The position numbers and the translations under genes are program-made. Of a stretch of DNA of 64,000 nucleotides, positions 34,549-44,978 are shown one piece after another. Below the pieces are notes generated by a model that saw only the letters and a program-made list of their open reading frames with translations, was not told where the DNA came from and did not search any database. This stretch comes from Aestuariivirga sp. (lineage in GTDB: Bacteria; Pseudomonadota; Alphaproteobacteria; Rhizobiales; Aestuariivirgaceae), in contig JAUXUN010000011.1 in assembly GCA_030680855.1 (NCBI GenBank), positions 28,349-92,348 of the forward strand, in the 5' to 3' direction. Positions within the stretch are counted from its first letter, which is position 1. Each line of letters starts with the position of its first letter.

Positions 34549-35850
34549 ATGTCTGACGCAGAATCTTCGGCAAAGCTTGCTTTCAAGGGACAAACCTATG
34601 ATTTGCCGGTGAAAAAGGGGGCCCTTGGGCCCGATGTCATCGACATCAGCAAGCTTTACGCAGAAGGGAAAGTTTTCACCTTCGATCCGGGCTACACCTC
34701 AACGGCGTCCTGCGAATCCAGGATTACCTATATTGACGGCGATGAAGGCATCTTGCTGCACCGCGGTTATCCCATCGACCAGCTCGCCGAGAACGGCGAC
34801 TTCATCGAAACCTGCTATCTGCTCTATTACGGCGAGCTGCCGAACCAGGCCCAGCGCCGCTCATTTGAGCATGCCATTACCCACCACACGATGATCCACG
34901 AGCAAATGTCCCGGTTTTTCCAGGGCTTCCGTCGCGACGCACATCCCATGGCGGTCATGGTCGCGGTTGTCGGCGCTATGTCGGCTTTCTACCATGATTC
35001 AACCGACATCGACGATCCGCGGCAGCGCGAAATCGCCTCGCACCGGGTGATTGCCAAGCTGCCGACCATCGCGGCGATGGCCTACAAGTATCACATCGGG
35101 CAGCCCTTTGTTTATCCGCGCAACGAATTGTCCTATGCGGCCAATTTCCTGCACATGTGCTTTGCGGTGCCGTGCGAGGAATACAAGGTGAACCCCATTC
35201 TGGCGCGCGCCATGGACCGCATCTTCATCCTGCATGCCGATCATGAGCAGAATGCCTCGACCTCAACGGTAAGGCTTGCCGGTTCCTCCGGCGCAAATCC
35301 CTTTGCCTGCATTGCGGCGGGCATCGCCTGCCTGTGGGGACCGGCACACGGCGGCGCCAATGAGGCGGCTCTCAAGATGCTGGGAGAGATCGGGACGGTG
35401 GACAACATTCCGGCTTTCATTGAAAAGGTGAAGGACAAGAGCTCCAACATCAGGCTCATGGGTTTCGGCCACCGGGTCTACAAGAACTACGACCCGCGCG
35501 CCAAGATCATGCAGCAAACCGCCCATGAGGTTCTCTCCGAGCTTGGCGTCAAGGATGATCCGCTGCTTGATGTGGCACGCGAACTGGAGCGGGTTGCCCT
35601 GAACGACAAGTATTTTGTCGAGCGCAAGCTCTATCCCAATGTGGATTTCTATTCGGGCATCACCCTGCGGACCCTTGGCTTTCCGACCTCGATGTTCACC
35701 GTGCTCTTTGCGCTCGCCCGCACGGTTGGCTGGATTTCCCAGTGGAAGGAAATGATCGAGGATCCAAGCCAGCGCATCGGCCGGCCGCGCCAGCTCTACA
35801 ATGGGCCGTTGAAGCGCGACTACGTTTCGATAAGCAAACGCGGCAAGTAG
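34549..35850 (+). CDS. gltA: Citrate synthase
   Basis: Condenses oxaloacetate and acetyl-CoA at the entry to the TCA cycle. It has 433 residues, a type II hexameric form by length. Active-site blocks: [39 protein letters not shown] (catalytic His), [15 protein letters not shown], and [27 protein letters not shown] follows GAGAGGTCCTTG. It is convergent with fabZ eight bases away. In Rhizobiales this gene normally neighbours lpxB and the lipid A genes, which are absent here. Confidence 0.97.
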   Translation: MSDAESSAKLAFKGQTYDLPVKKGALGPDVIDISKLYAEGKVFTFDPGYTSTASCESRITYIDGDEGILLHRGYPIDQLAENGDFIETCYLLYYGELPNQAQRRSFEHAITHHTMIHEQMSRFFQGFRRDAHPMAVMVAVVGAMSAFYHDSTDIDDPRQREIASHRVIAKLPTIAAMAYKYHIGQPFVYPRNELSYAANFLHMCFAVPCEEYKVNPILARAMDRIFILHADHEQNASTSTVRLAGSSGANPFACIAAGIACLWGPAHGGANEAALKMLGEIGTVDNIPAFIEKVKDKSSNIRLMGFGHRVYKNYDPRAKIMQQTAHEVLSELGVKDDPLLDVARELERVALNDKYFVERKLYPNVDFYSGITLRTLGFPTSMFTVLFALARTVGWISQWKEMIEDPSQRIGRPRQLYNGPLKRDYVSISKRGK

Positions 35851-35858
35851 AACGCCGC

Positions 35859-36329
35859 TCAGCGTTCATCCATCAGCATGGCGCCGATCTCGGCCTCGGC
35901 GACTTTCTTGCCGTCGACATGGGCCTCGGCCCAGTATTTCCACACCGGCGCGCGCTTGTTTGAAAGCTTGACGTGGAAGTGGACAACGTCGCCGGGCAGC
36001 ACCGGCTTCCGGAATCGGGCCTTGTCGATGGACATGAAGAAAACGAGCTTGCCGGCGTGGGCATCGCCCAAGTAGTTCAGCACCAGGGCGCCCGCGGCCT
36101 GGGCCATGGCCTCCACCAGCAACACGCCCGGCATCACGGGCTTGCCGGGGAAATGGCCCTGGAAGAACGGCTCGTTGATGGTGACGTTCTTGATCGCGGT
36201 GCCCTGCTCCTCACCGTCCATGTCAATCATCCTGTCGATGAGAAGAAAGGGATAGCGGTGCGGCAGCAGTTTCATGATGCGGGCGATGTCGGCGCTCATC
36301 AGGGTTTTTGCCGGAGTTTCTTCAGCCAT
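35859..36329 (-). CDS. fabZ: 3-hydroxyacyl-[acyl-carrier-protein] dehydratase FabZ
   Basis: Hot-dog-fold dehydratase of fatty acid elongation. It has 156 residues. The signature helix contains the catalytic pair: [26 protein letters not shown] (His then Glu). [12 protein letters not shown] at the N-terminus is typical. It usually sits between lpxD and lpxA; here neither flank carries them, and it lies between convergent gltA and bamA, 73 bases after the bamA stop with a hairpin between. Confidence 0.95.
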   Translation of the reverse strand: MAEETPAKTLMSADIARIMKLLPHRYPFLLIDRMIDMDGEEQGTAIKNVTINEPFFQGHFPGKPVMPGVLLVEAMAQAAGALVLNYLGDAHAGKLVFFMSIDKARFRKPVLPGDVVHFHVKLSNKRAPVWKYWAEAHVDGKKVAEAEIGAMLMDER

Positions 36330-36350
36330 GCTGCCATTCCCATAAAGATT

Positions 36351-36373
36351 CGGACGGCCTTTCGGGCCGTCCG
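36351..36373 (-). terminator. Hairpin between bamA and fabZ, weak terminator
   Basis: CGGACGGCC (36351-36359) pairs with GGCCGTCCG (36365-36373) around a five-base loop. On the minus strand it is followed by AATCTTTAT, a poor U-tract. It could attenuate read-through from bamA into fabZ. Confidence 0.55.
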
Positions 36374-36402
36374 CTTGACTTTAGCACCGCAATTGCAAAG
36401 GT

Positions 36403-38757
36403 CTAGAAGCGCGTTCCGATGGAGAAGCGGAACCACTCGGTTTCATCATACTTGGCTTTCATGAGCGGATAGGCCACTTCGAAGCGGAGCGGGCCGAAGG
36501 GCGATTGCCAGATGAGGCCGCCACCGACGGAGGCACGGAAGGCCATGGTGTCGAAGACGGTGCAATCGTCAGTGCCCAAGCCTACGTTGCATGGAGCAAC
36601 ACCCTTCGCTACAGATTCTTCGGGCGAACCAAATACCGTACCGAAATCGGTGAATGCCGCACCCTCGATGCCCCACTGTTCCGGTAGGCCCACAGGAAAG
36701 GTCAGCTCGGCCGTGGCGATGGCATAGCTCTGGGCGCCAATTGCATCGGTATCGCCGTCATTGCCAATTTGCCGTGGCCCAACGCCCGACTGGGCAAAGC
36801 CGCGGAAGCTGTCGGCCCCCTTGAAGAAGCGGTCCTGCAATGGCACGTCTTTGCCATTAAAGGCTTCAATATGGCCGGCATTGCCTTCAAGTTTCAGGAC
36901 AATTGATTCCTCGTAAAGCGGGAAGAAGTACCAGCCGTGGGCTTCAAGGCGGCCATAATAGGTATCACCGCCAAGGCCGGCAATTTCCGATTCCAACTGG
37001 CCCCTGAAGCCCAATGTCGGGCGGATAGGGTTGTCGAGATCATCCCACGTATAGGTGGCGCCAACGGAAGATTTTATGCTTGAGCCTTCCTGGGCGATGA
37101 CCGCCGGAGAGGCGCGTTCATAGTTAATGCCGTCTACATCACGGTATGCCAATGTGTATCTAAAACCAACGTTGGAATATTCATCGAGCCTGAATCCGGT
37201 GCGCAACGCGAAACCAATGTTGGTGCTCCTGTAAGATGAAGTCCGCTTGTTGTCCGTCTTTGTCGCAAATAAATCGAAACCTGCCGAAATCGGCATGCCC
37301 ATGAAATAGGGCTCGGTGAAGCTGAAATCGACCTGCTGGCGCTTGAAGCTCAGGAGCGTATTGAGCTTCACATACTGGCCCCGGCCCATGAAGTTGCGCT
37401 CGCTCAGTTCGACTGACCCGACGACCTGTTCAGTCGACGAGTACCCAACCGAGAAGCTGATCTTGCCGGTAGACTTTTCGGTAACGACCACAACCAGATT
37501 GATCTTGTCTGGAGCAGAACCCTCTTCTTCCTGAAACTCGATTTTTTCAAAGAAATCGAGGGACGTCAGGCGGCGGCGGGCGCGTTCAATCAGCGTGCGG
37601 TTGAACGCATCGCCTTCGTAAATCAGCAATTCGCGGCGAATAACCTCGTCCAGGGTCCGGGTGTTGCCTTCGATAATAATCTGCTCGACGTAGGCGCGGC
37701 GCCCTTCCGCGATGTTGTAGCTGATGTTCAGCGAACCCTGCCCCACGTTGCGGTCAACCTTGGGCTCGACCTTGGCAAAGACAAAGCCCTGCCTGCTGGC
37801 TTCAAGCGCCAGGTTCTCAACGGTCTTGTCCACCTTGGTGGCGTTGTAATCATCACCAACACCGGTTTTGATCACTTTTTTCAGCTTCTCCGGATCAAGG
37901 CTGGTATTGCCAATATTCACGGCGACATCGGCAATCGTGTAGCGCGGGCCTTCCTCAACCGAGAACGCAATTTCAAAATAGTCGCCAGCGGGTGAAAGCT
38001 GAACATCGGCGGAAATGACACTGAAATCCGCATAGCCATGCCTGAGGTAATGGCGGCGCAACAGCTCCTTGTCATATTCCAGGCGGTCAGGATCATAGGT
38101 ATCGTTCTTCTGGAAGAAATTCCACCAACTCGTTTGCTGGGTGCCAATGACGTCACGCAACCCGCCGTCGCTAAAGGCTTCATTGCCGGTGAAGCTGATG
38201 AGCTTGACCTTCGTCTCCGAACCTTCGGTCACTTCAAACACAAGATTGATGCGATTTTCGGGCAAACGAATGAGCTTTGGAGCAACGCGAACGTTGTAGT
38301 AGCCGGACTTCTGATAAAGCGCCAGGACCCGCTGGGTATCGCTCCGCACCCGGGCCTTGGTGAAGATCATGCGTTCGCGGACTTCAACTTCCTTGGCCAG
38401 AGCCGCGTCATCAATTTCCTTGTTGCCCTCGAAATTGACCCGGTTTATGAGCGGGTTTTCCTCCAGCTTGATAACCAGGGTATTGCCGCGCTGGAACATC
38501 TGAACATCGGCAAACAATCCGGTCTGAAACAGGACCTTTATCGACTCGTCGATCCTTTCCGGGTTGAACTGGTCGCCGCGTGAAAACTGCAGGTAGGAAA
38601 GTACGGTCTCGTCCTCAACCCGCTGATTACCTTCAACTCTAATCTGGGCAATGGTTTCGGCATAGGCCTGTGGCGCCCAGCCCGACGGCAAAGCCACCGG
38701 CATGACGAAGGACAGAACAAGGCTCAACAGTGCCAGACAGAAAAGTTTAATACGCAT
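36403..38757 (-). CDS. bamA: Outer membrane protein assembly factor BamA
   Basis: Essential outer-membrane protein that inserts beta-barrels. It has about 784 residues. A signal peptide is followed by five POTRA domains (EGNQRVEDETVLSYL opens the first; others start at FEGNKEIDD, FTGNEAFSD, VAVNIGN and IIEGNTRT) and a 16-strand barrel ending in phenylalanine (WFRFSIGTRF). VGGGLIWQSPFGPLRFEVAYPL is the conserved last-strand region. I start at MRIKLFCLALLSL; a GTG at 38793 would add 12 residues without a ribosome site. No skp/ompH or lpxD gene follows, contrary to the usual order. Confidence 0.96.
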   Translation of the reverse strand: MRIKLFCLALLSLVLSFVMPVALPSGWAPQAYAETIAQIRVEGNQRVEDETVLSYLQFSRGDQFNPERIDESIKVLFQTGLFADVQMFQRGNTLVIKLEENPLINRVNFEGNKEIDDAALAKEVEVRERMIFTKARVRSDTQRVLALYQKSGYYNVRVAPKLIRLPENRINLVFEVTEGSETKVKLISFTGNEAFSDGGLRDVIGTQQTSWWNFFQKNDTYDPDRLEYDKELLRRHYLRHGYADFSVISADVQLSPAGDYFEIAFSVEEGPRYTIADVAVNIGNTSLDPEKLKKVIKTGVGDDYNATKVDKTVENLALEASRQGFVFAKVEPKVDRNVGQGSLNISYNIAEGRRAYVEQIIIEGNTRTLDEVIRRELLIYEGDAFNRTLIERARRRLTSLDFFEKIEFQEEEGSAPDKINLVVVVTEKSTGKISFSVGYSSTEQVVGSVELSERNFMGRGQYVKLNTLLSFKRQQVDFSFTEPYFMGMPISAGFDLFATKTDNKRTSSYRSTNIGFALRTGFRLDEYSNVGFRYTLAYRDVDGINYERASPAVIAQEGSSIKSSVGATYTWDDLDNPIRPTLGFRGQLESEIAGLGGDTYYGRLEAHGWYFFPLYEESIVLKLEGNAGHIEAFNGKDVPLQDRFFKGADSFRGFAQSGVGPRQIGNDGDTDAIGAQSYAIATAELTFPVGLPEQWGIEGAAFTDFGTVFGSPEESVAKGVAPCNVGLGTDDCTVFDTMAFRASVGGGLIWQSPFGPLRFEVAYPLMKAKYDETEWFRFSIGTRF

Positions 38758-38863
38758 CAAAAGACCAATCTTCGCCAAATCTAGCCGTCCCACAAATCAC
38801 TTGCGCCCGCCGCGTGTTTTAACGTCTTTCAACTGCTTTGCAAATGAAAGATAGCCCTAAATT

Positions 38864-40003
38864 TCAGCCCCCGACAATCATTGCAAACAACCTGCTCAGG
38901 TCGTTCCAAAAACCGAACGCCATCAGCATTGCGACAAGCGACAAACCCACCCTAAAGCCCCATTCCTGGGCCTGTTTTCCAAGCGGCTTTCCCGACACGG
39001 TCTCGATGGCGTAGTAAACCAGATGGCCACCATCCAACATTGGGATTGGAAACAAGTTAATAAGCCCGACGCTTGTGGACAGGAAGGCGATAAAAATGGC
39101 GAATCGCATGACACCTGAGGACGCCGCATCACCCGCCATTTTGGCTATGAAAACCGGGCCACCTATTTGCTTCGAACTTTCCTGCCCACGCACCAGCTTG
39201 CCCAGGTACTTGAAGGTGACGGATACGATGCGCCAGGTTTCGCCGGTGCCTTGAGAAATCGCGTCAGGTATTGAAAGGCGCCGCGGCGGCGACACAGAGG
39301 TGGCCTTTGGGGGGAATATTCCCAAAAGCCCGCGTTTGGTGGTTCCGCCAAATCCATCCGATTCTTCAACGATGCCTGCAACAACTTGCAAATCAATGGG
39401 GGTTCCGTTTCGGTCAATCGTCACATGTATCAGTTCTCCCCCGCGGAAAGAAACCGACTTTATGATGTCGCCAAAGGTTTCGATTTTGGCGCCATCAATG
39501 GCCGCGATGAGATCGCCGCTCTTCATTCCGGCCTTCTCGGCGGCACTTCCCGGCTGCACCTCGCCGACGCGCGGCTCATTCACCGGAATGCCGACGAAGG
39601 CAAACACGCTGGCAAAAATCAGGATTGAGAGAATGAAATTGGCAATTGGGCCGGCCGCCACGACAGCGGCGCGTTTCCAGACCGGCTTGCCGTGAAAATT
39701 GCCGGCCGTGCGGGTCATCCCGGACTCTGGTGACGCTTGCGGAAGGCTCGTCGGATTGGCGTCGCCTTCAAATTTCACGTAGCCACCGAGCGGCAGCCAG
39801 CAGACCTTCCAGCGGGTGCCATGCCTGTCGTTCCAGCCAAAGATTTCACGGCCAAAGCCAATTGAAAAGACTTCCACCGCAACACCGCACCAGCGTGCCA
39901 CCATGAAGTGGCCAAGCTCATGAATGAAAACAATAATTGTGAGAGCGGCTATGAAAGGCGGAAGATAGCCAAAGGGCAAGTGCACGTAGCTCAGAAATTC
40001 CAT
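38864..40003 (-). CDS. rseP: Intramembrane zinc protease RseP (RIP family)
   Basis: Site-2-type metalloprotease that cleaves membrane-anchored anti-sigma factors. It has 379 residues. The zinc motif HELGH is at 28-32, FGFG-type FSIGFGREIF and the C-terminal MLDGGHLVYY (third zinc ligand) are present, and one PDZ domain is visible around EVQPGSAAEKAGMKSGDLIAAI. E. coli RseP has two PDZ domains; one is common in alphaproteobacteria. I start at MEFLSYVHLP with GGGACGGATC upstream. The 156-base gap to cdsA, where dxr is usually found, suggests its own promoter. Confidence 0.95.
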   Translation of the reverse strand: MEFLSYVHLPFGYLPPFIAALTIIVFIHELGHFMVARWCGVAVEVFSIGFGREIFGWNDRHGTRWKVCWLPLGGYVKFEGDANPTSLPQASPESGMTRTAGNFHGKPVWKRAAVVAAGPIANFILSILIFASVFAFVGIPVNEPRVGEVQPGSAAEKAGMKSGDLIAAIDGAKIETFGDIIKSVSFRGGELIHVTIDRNGTPIDLQVVAGIVEESDGFGGTTKRGLLGIFPPKATSVSPPRRLSIPDAISQGTGETWRIVSVTFKYLGKLVRGQESSKQIGGPVFIAKMAGDAASSGVMRFAIFIAFLSTSVGLINLFPIPMLDGGHLVYYAIETVSGKPLGKQAQEWGFRVGLSLVAMLMAFGFWNDLSRLFAMIVGG

Positions 40004-40029
40004 GATCCGTCCCAACTCCCCGAACACTA

Positions 40030-40049
40030 TTCAGGCGGTCTTGCCTGAA
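40030..40049. promoter_or_regulatory. Perfect hairpin in the rseP leader
   Basis: TTCAGGC (40030-40036) and GCCTGAA (40043-40049) form a 7-bp stem with a six-base loop, about 27 bases ahead of the rseP ATG. It may be an operator or an RNA structure; no U-tract follows. Confidence 0.45.
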
Positions 40050-40159
40050 CTCCTTGTGCCCGACACAACACGCAAGGCTCGTGCCATTGCGGTTAGCGTG
40101 ATTCACTGTTTATTAACCACACAAGCCCGGATTTAAGTCAACATTTCGGCGAAATATGG

Positions 40160-40990
40160 TTACCAGCGCAGCAATCCGCGGGCGGCATTTGGCCCTTGCT
40201 CGTGTAAAACCCCGATTAATGCTGCCGCCACGGCCACAGCAATCAGCCCATCCACTCGGTCGATCACCCCGCCATGGCCCGGAATCAGCCTGCCGGAATC
40301 CTTAACCCCATGAAATCGCTTGAGAGATGACTCGAAAAGATCGCCGGCCTGTTCCACGACAGCCAAACCGCCTGCAAGAATGGCAAGGGTCCAAATGCCA
40401 TTCAGCTGGGTAACGCCGGCAAAAATAAACGAGACTAGTGCACTTCCTGCCACAGCCCCGCCAAGACCGGCCCAGGTCTTTTTGGGCGAAATCACCGGGG
40501 CGAGCTTGGGGCCGCCAATAATGCGGCCGGCGAAATAGGCCAGAGTATCGGCTGACCACACAACCAGGAACACCCAAAGTATGGCGGCAAAGCCATAATG
40601 GGAATCGCCGCGCAGAAGAATGAAGGCAAGAGCCGGGCATCCCACGTAAAAAATTCCGAAATAACGCCACTTGCTGGCATCGGGATCTTCTTTGCGGGCC
40701 ATGAATATTGATACAAGCGCCAATCCCAAAATGACCAGGGCGGCAATGCCAACACCCACCAAATCCGGCAAAACCGCGCCGGAGAGGGCAGCTCCCATGT
40801 GCAGGGCGTATTGGGCGAGATTTTTGGGGTGAACCATTGCGGTCCATTCGTGGGCGATAAGTCCCGCAAACAACAGCACAAAGCCCTTGAACCAGATGCC
40901 GCCAAACCAGGCGCAGGCGATAGCTGCCGGGATGAGCACCACGGCGGAAGCCGTTCTGACGCCGAGGTCGCCCCACTTGGCCGATGTCAT
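40160..40990 (-). CDS. cdsA: Phosphatidate cytidylyltransferase
   Basis: Membrane enzyme making CDP-diacylglycerol for phospholipid synthesis. It has 276 residues and about seven helices. The family signature near the C-terminus is complete: SSLKRFHGVKDSGRLIPGHGGVIDRVDGL. Its ATG overlaps the uppS stop by four bases. It is part of the frr-uppS-cdsA run. Confidence 0.95.
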   Translation of the reverse strand: MTSAKWGDLGVRTASAVVLIPAAIACAWFGGIWFKGFVLLFAGLIAHEWTAMVHPKNLAQYALHMGAALSGAVLPDLVGVGIAALVILGLALVSIFMARKEDPDASKWRYFGIFYVGCPALAFILLRGDSHYGFAAILWVFLVVWSADTLAYFAGRIIGGPKLAPVISPKKTWAGLGGAVAGSALVSFIFAGVTQLNGIWTLAILAGGLAVVEQAGDLFESSLKRFHGVKDSGRLIPGHGGVIDRVDGLIAVAVAAALIGVLHEQGPNAARGLLRW

Positions 40991-41715
40991 GCGGTTTGCG
41001 CTTCGATGCCGCCAAAGCGGCGGTCCCGCAGGCGGAACTCATCGAGGGCCCTGGCAAATATCTCGTGGGTGAAATCGGGCCAGAAGTCATCGACAAAGAC
41101 AAATTCCGTATAGGCGCATTGCCACAAGAGGAAATTCGATATGCGCTGCTCGCCACCGGTGCGAATGAGCAGGTCGGGATCGGGAATGCCGGCGGTATCC
41201 AGATTCAGGGAAATCAGTTCCGGTGAAATGTCAGCGGCTGAGATATCGCCACTTTCAACCTTCCGGGCGATTGCAGCCACGGCGCGGCCAATTTCCTGCC
41301 TGCTGCCGTAATTGAAAGCGACGATGAGGTTGAGTTTGGAATTTCCGCGGGTCATGCGCTCGGCATCATCGAGCAAGGACACGATGCCCGGTTCCAAATC
41401 GGCACGGCTGCCGACAACGGTGATCTTGACGCCGGAGCGATGCAGTTCGGCCACGTCCTGGCGGATGAAGCGGCGCAAGAGGTCGAGCAGAAACGAAACC
41501 TCCGCGGCGGGCCGGGACCAGTTTTCCGAACTAAAGGAATAGATCGTGAGATATTCAACGCCGAAATCGGCGGCGGCCTTGACCGCACGGCGCAGGGCGT
41601 CAACGCCCGCCTTGTGGCCCGCCGAGCGCGGCAGGCCGCGGCGGGCGGCCCACCGGCCATTGCCATCCATGATAATGGCAACATGACGCGGCGCGGCTGG
41701 CGGGCGGTTCAGCAT
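40987..41715 (-). CDS. uppS: Undecaprenyl diphosphate synthase (cis-prenyltransferase)
   Basis: Makes the C55 lipid carrier for peptidoglycan and surface polysaccharides from farnesyl and isopentenyl diphosphate. It has 242 residues. The catalytic Asp is D17 in HVAIIMDGNGRWA, with GHKAGVDALR, LTIYSFSSENWSRP and PDLLIRTGGEQRISNFLLWQ following, the last being the second family signature. It sits between frr (16 bases upstream) and cdsA (overlapping). Confidence 0.97.
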   Translation of the reverse strand: MLNRPPAAPRHVAIIMDGNGRWAARRGLPRSAGHKAGVDALRRAVKAAADFGVEYLTIYSFSSENWSRPAAEVSFLLDLLRRFIRQDVAELHRSGVKITVVGSRADLEPGIVSLLDDAERMTRGNSKLNLIVAFNYGSRQEIGRAVAAIARKVESGDISAADISPELISLNLDTAGIPDPDLLIRTGGEQRISNFLLWQCAYTEFVFVDDFWPDFTHEIFARALDEFRLRDRRFGGIEAQTA

Positions 41716-41731
41716 GACTCGATGCGGCCCC

Positions 41732-42298
41732 TCAAACCTGCATGATTTCAGCTTCTTTTGCCTTCAAAGAAGCATCAATTTCCTTGATCGTCTCGTCGGT
41801 CATCTTTTGAGTTTCTTCGGATTTTTTCTTGTGGTCATCCTCGCTCATGGCGTGATCTTTTTCCAAAGCCTTCAACTGGTCCATGCCGTCGCGGCGCACA
41901 TTGCGCACGGCAATGCGGGCCTTTTCGGCGTATTGGTGGGCCACCTTGACCAGTTCCTTGCGGCGGTCCTGGGTCAAGTCCGGCATGCGCAAGCGAATGA
42001 CCTGGCCCTCGGTTTGCGGATTCAACCCCAGATTGGAGGCGTGAATGGCCTTTTCCACGGCGATCACCAGGCCCTTGTCCCAGACATTGATTTGCAGAAG
42101 GCGGGCTTCCGGAACGGTGACTGAAGCAACCTGGTTGAGCGGCATCAGGGCGCCATAGGCATCAACCTGAACCGGCTCGAGCAGGGTTATGGAGGCACGG
42201 CCGGTGCGCAGGCCGCCGAAATCATGCTTGAGCGATTCCGTGGCACCATGCATGCGGCGCTTGATGTCAGCGGGGTTAAAGGGAACAGGTTGGGCCAT
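41732..42298 (-). CDS. frr: Ribosome recycling factor
   Basis: Splits post-termination ribosomes together with EF-G. It has 188 residues, typical. The helical hairpin domain carries [20 protein letters not shown] and the conserved QAINVWDK-type segment ([19 protein letters not shown]), then [37 protein letters not shown]. It lies three bases after pyrH ends, so the two are co-transcribed. Confidence 0.97.
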   Translation of the reverse strand: MAQPVPFNPADIKRRMHGATESLKHDFGGLRTGRASITLLEPVQVDAYGALMPLNQVASVTVPEARLLQINVWDKGLVIAVEKAIHASNLGLNPQTEGQVIRLRMPDLTQDRRKELVKVAHQYAEKARIAVRNVRRDGMDQLKALEKDHAMSEDDHKKKSEETQKMTDETIKEIDASLKAKEAEIMQV

Positions 42299-42301
42299 GG
42301 G

Positions 42302-43021
42302 TTAGTCCTTCGTCACTGTGGTGAAGCGGCCGGCGCCGGTTATGACTTTCGACACGGCGCCCGCTTCCCTGATGGAAAACACAATTACCGGAATCCCGTT
42401 GTCCCGTGCAAGGGCGATTGCGGCGGGGTCCATAATACGCAGATCCCGGCTCAAAATCTCGTTAAAGGTGATTTTCTCGAAGCGCTGGGCCTTGGGGTTC
42501 TTCTTGGGGTCTTCGGCGTAAACGCCATCAACACTCGTGCCCTTCAAGAGGGCGTTGCACTGCAGCTCCGCGGCACGCAATGCCGAGCCCGTATCGGTGG
42601 TAAAGAATGGCAGGCCGGTTCCAGCAGCGCAAATCACCACCCTGCCCTTTTCCAGATGATGGATGCCCTTGGCGGGCGAATAGGTTTCACAGACGGTGGG
42701 CATGGCAATGGCCGAAAGAACCCGGGCATCAATGCCCTTGGAATTCAACACGCCCTGCATGGCGAGGGCGTTCATGACGGTGGCCATGATGCCCATGTGG
42801 TCGGCGCTGACCCGATCCATGCCTTTTGCGGCACCGGCCAGGCCGCGGAAAATGTTGCCGCCGCCAATCACCAGCGCCACCTGGGCGCCTGCCTTGGCGC
42901 AGGCGATGACTTCATCGGCAATGCGCGCCACTGTATCGAGGTCGATGCCGAAGGCCTGATTGCCCATCAGCACTTCACCGGAGACTTTAAGGAGAATTCG
43001 CTTGTAGGTGATTTTGCTCAT
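42302..43021 (-). CDS. pyrH: Uridylate kinase
   Basis: Phosphorylates UMP to UDP in pyrimidine nucleotide synthesis. It has 239 residues. Amino-acid-kinase motifs are [13 protein letters not shown] at the N-terminus, [14 protein letters not shown] (phosphate loop) and [24 protein letters not shown] terminator separates it from tsf upstream, so it probably heads a new unit with frr, uppS and cdsA. Confidence 0.97.
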   Translation of the reverse strand: MSKITYKRILLKVSGEVLMGNQAFGIDLDTVARIADEVIACAKAGAQVALVIGGGNIFRGLAGAAKGMDRVSADHMGIMATVMNALAMQGVLNSKGIDARVLSAIAMPTVCETYSPAKGIHHLEKGRVVICAAGTGLPFFTTDTGSALRAAELQCNALLKGTSVDGVYAEDPKKNPKAQRFEKITFNEILSRDLRIMDPAAIALARDNGIPVIVFSIREAGAVSKVITGAGRFTTVTKD

Positions 43022-43150
43022 GGGTTTTGACAGTCCGATAAGGAAAAGGTCCCGTATTTTGGCCTATTCTAGGCATTCGAGTTCGATTCGTCTTAGGACA
43101 TTTTTCACTTTAATCAAAGGGTCCGGCAAGTTTGCACTCACGTTGAGCAA

Positions 43151-43177
43151 CAAAAAAGGGCCCAAACGGGCCCTTTT
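43151..43177 (-). terminator. Rho-independent terminator of rpsB-tsf
   Basis: GGGCCC (43158-43163) and GGGCCC (43168-43173) form a stem flanked by A-tracts and T-tracts, so the full stem is about ten pairs. On the minus strand it ends in a T-run (complement of the A-run 43152-43157). It lies just after the tsf stop. Confidence 0.88.
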
Positions 43178-43194
43178 CAAATTGGATGTTCTTC

Positions 43195-44118
43195 TCAAGC
43201 CTGGCCGGCGGCCTTGGCGACTTCGGCGGCGAAATCATCGACGGTCTTTTCAATGCCTTCGCCGAGCTGCATGCGCACGTAGCCCAGAAGTTTGATGGGA
43301 GCGCCGGCCTTGTTACCGACTTCACCAAGGATCTGGGTCACCGACTTGGTGCCGTCATGGACATAGGCTTGTTCCAGCAGGCAGTTTTCCTTGGCATAGG
43401 TCTTAAGGCCCGAAGCGATAATCTTTTCCAGGACGTTTGCAGGCTTGCCAGCGTTCTTTTCTTCGAGGATGGCCTTTTCGCGCGCCAGGGTTTCCGGTGG
43501 AACGCCGGCCAAATCCATGGCGACCGGATTGGTTGCGGCGACATGCATGGAGAGCAGGCGGCCAAGGGCGGACAGCTCTTCCTTGTTGCCGGTTGATTCA
43601 AGCGCCACGAGAACGCCGATCTTGCCGAGGCCGGGAGCGGCCTGGTTGTGGACGTAGGAGCCGACCACGCCATCCTTGACCTGGAGCGAGGCGGTGCGGC
43701 GTACGCCCATGTTTTCGCCGATGGTGGCCACCATCTCGGCCACATATTCGGCGACCGCATGCTGCGAGCCGGGGAACCTAGCGGTTTTCAATTTTTCGGA
43801 ATCACCACCGGCGTTCAACGCAAGCTTGGCGATACCGGCAACCATGGCCTGGAATTTTTCGTTGCGGGCCACGAAGTCGGTTTCCGAGTTCACTTCAACC
43901 GCGGCGCCGGTAGTGCCGTTTACCGCAATGCCGACGAGGCCTTCGGCGGCAACCCGGGTGGATTTCTTGGCGGCCTTGGCCAGGCCCTTGGCGCGCAGCC
44001 AATCGGTGGCGGCTTCCATGTCGCCGTTTGTGGCGGCAAGGGCAGCCTTGCAGTCCATCATGCCTACGCCGGTTGACTCACGTAGGCTTTTCACCATTCC
44101 AGCTGTAATCTCAGCCAT
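43195..44118 (-). CDS. tsf: Elongation factor Ts
   Basis: Nucleotide exchange factor for EF-Tu. It has 307 residues. The N-terminal UBA domain and signature are clear: [50 protein letters not shown] is the second EF-Ts signature. It follows rpsB by 62 bases on the same strand and ends at a strong terminator. Confidence 0.97.
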   Translation of the reverse strand: MAEITAGMVKSLRESTGVGMMDCKAALAATNGDMEAATDWLRAKGLAKAAKKSTRVAAEGLVGIAVNGTTGAAVEVNSETDFVARNEKFQAMVAGIAKLALNAGGDSEKLKTARFPGSQHAVAEYVAEMVATIGENMGVRRTASLQVKDGVVGSYVHNQAAPGLGKIGVLVALESTGNKEELSALGRLLSMHVAATNPVAMDLAGVPPETLAREKAILEEKNAGKPANVLEKIIASGLKTYAKENCLLEQAYVHDGTKSVTQILGEVGNKAGAPIKLLGYVRMQLGEGIEKTVDDFAAEVAKAAGQA

Positions 44119-44180
44119 GATCTTCCTCTTTCAAAATGGAGCAAGGGCCGGCGCTAACCGCTGGCCCTTCAGATTGGGTG

Positions 44181-44936
44181 TTATTCCGCCGGTACGGCTT
44201 CAGCCATCGGGTTTTCATCAGCGCCGACATCACGGCCCGAAGAGCCTTGGGCCTGCGAAATGCCTTCAATGGCGGCGCGCGCGATGAGGTCGCAGTAAAG
44301 TGCCACGGCGCGGCCCGCGTCATCATTGCCGGGGATCGGATAGTTCACGCCGGCAGGATCTGAGTTCGTGTCGATGATCGCTACAACCGGAATGCCCAAA
44401 CGATTGGCTTCCTTGATGGCGAGCGCTTCCTTGTTAGTGTCGATCACGAACAGGATGTCGGGGGTTCCGCCCATGTCCTTTATGCCGCCCAGGGCCTTGT
44501 CGAGCTTGGTTTTCTCGCGGGAAATGGAGAGCAATTCGCGCTTGGTAAGGCCCATGCCTTCCTTGGCAAGCTGCTCATCAAGGGTGCGGAGATGCTTTAT
44601 GGAATTTGAAATGGTCTTCCAGTTGGTGAGCATGCCGCCGAGCCAGCGGGAATTCACGTAGTACTGGGCCGAGCGCTTGGCGCTGTCGGCAATCTGCTCC
44701 TGCGCGGTGCGCTTGGTGCCGACGAACAACACGCGGCCGCCCTTGGCAACGGCTGCGGTGACGGCGAGAAGCGCCTGATGCAGCAACGGCACGGTCTGGG
44801 CCAAATCGATGATGTGGATGCCGTTGCGGGAGCCGTAAATGTACGACTGCATCTTGGGGTTCCAGCGGTGGGTTTGATGTCCGAAATGAACGCCTGCTTC
44901 AAGCAATTGGCGCATAGTGAATTCTGGCACAGCCAT
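44181..44936 (-). CDS. rpsB: 30S ribosomal protein S2
   Basis: Small-subunit ribosomal protein of 251 residues. Signatures: [38 protein letters not shown], and [37 protein letters not shown] start at MAVPEFTM because GGAGAAGGAC lies just upstream; the frame extends to 45050 only through the structured leader. A short acidic tail follows the core. Confidence 0.97.
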   Translation of the reverse strand: MAVPEFTMRQLLEAGVHFGHQTHRWNPKMQSYIYGSRNGIHIIDLAQTVPLLHQALLAVTAAVAKGGRVLFVGTKRTAQEQIADSAKRSAQYYVNSRWLGGMLTNWKTISNSIKHLRTLDEQLAKEGMGLTKRELLSISREKTKLDKALGGIKDMGGTPDILFVIDTNKEALAIKEANRLGIPVVAIIDTNSDPAGVNYPIPGNDDAGRAVALYCDLIARAAIEGISQAQGSSGRDVGADENPMAEAVPAE

Positions 44937-44978
44937 GGTCTTGTCCTTCTCCGGTTGATCCGCCGCGGATGGTTGTGA

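Noticed and set aside
43008..43295. Plus-strand frame across the tsf-pyrH gap
   Set aside because: It crosses the rpsB-tsf terminator and has no ribosome site.
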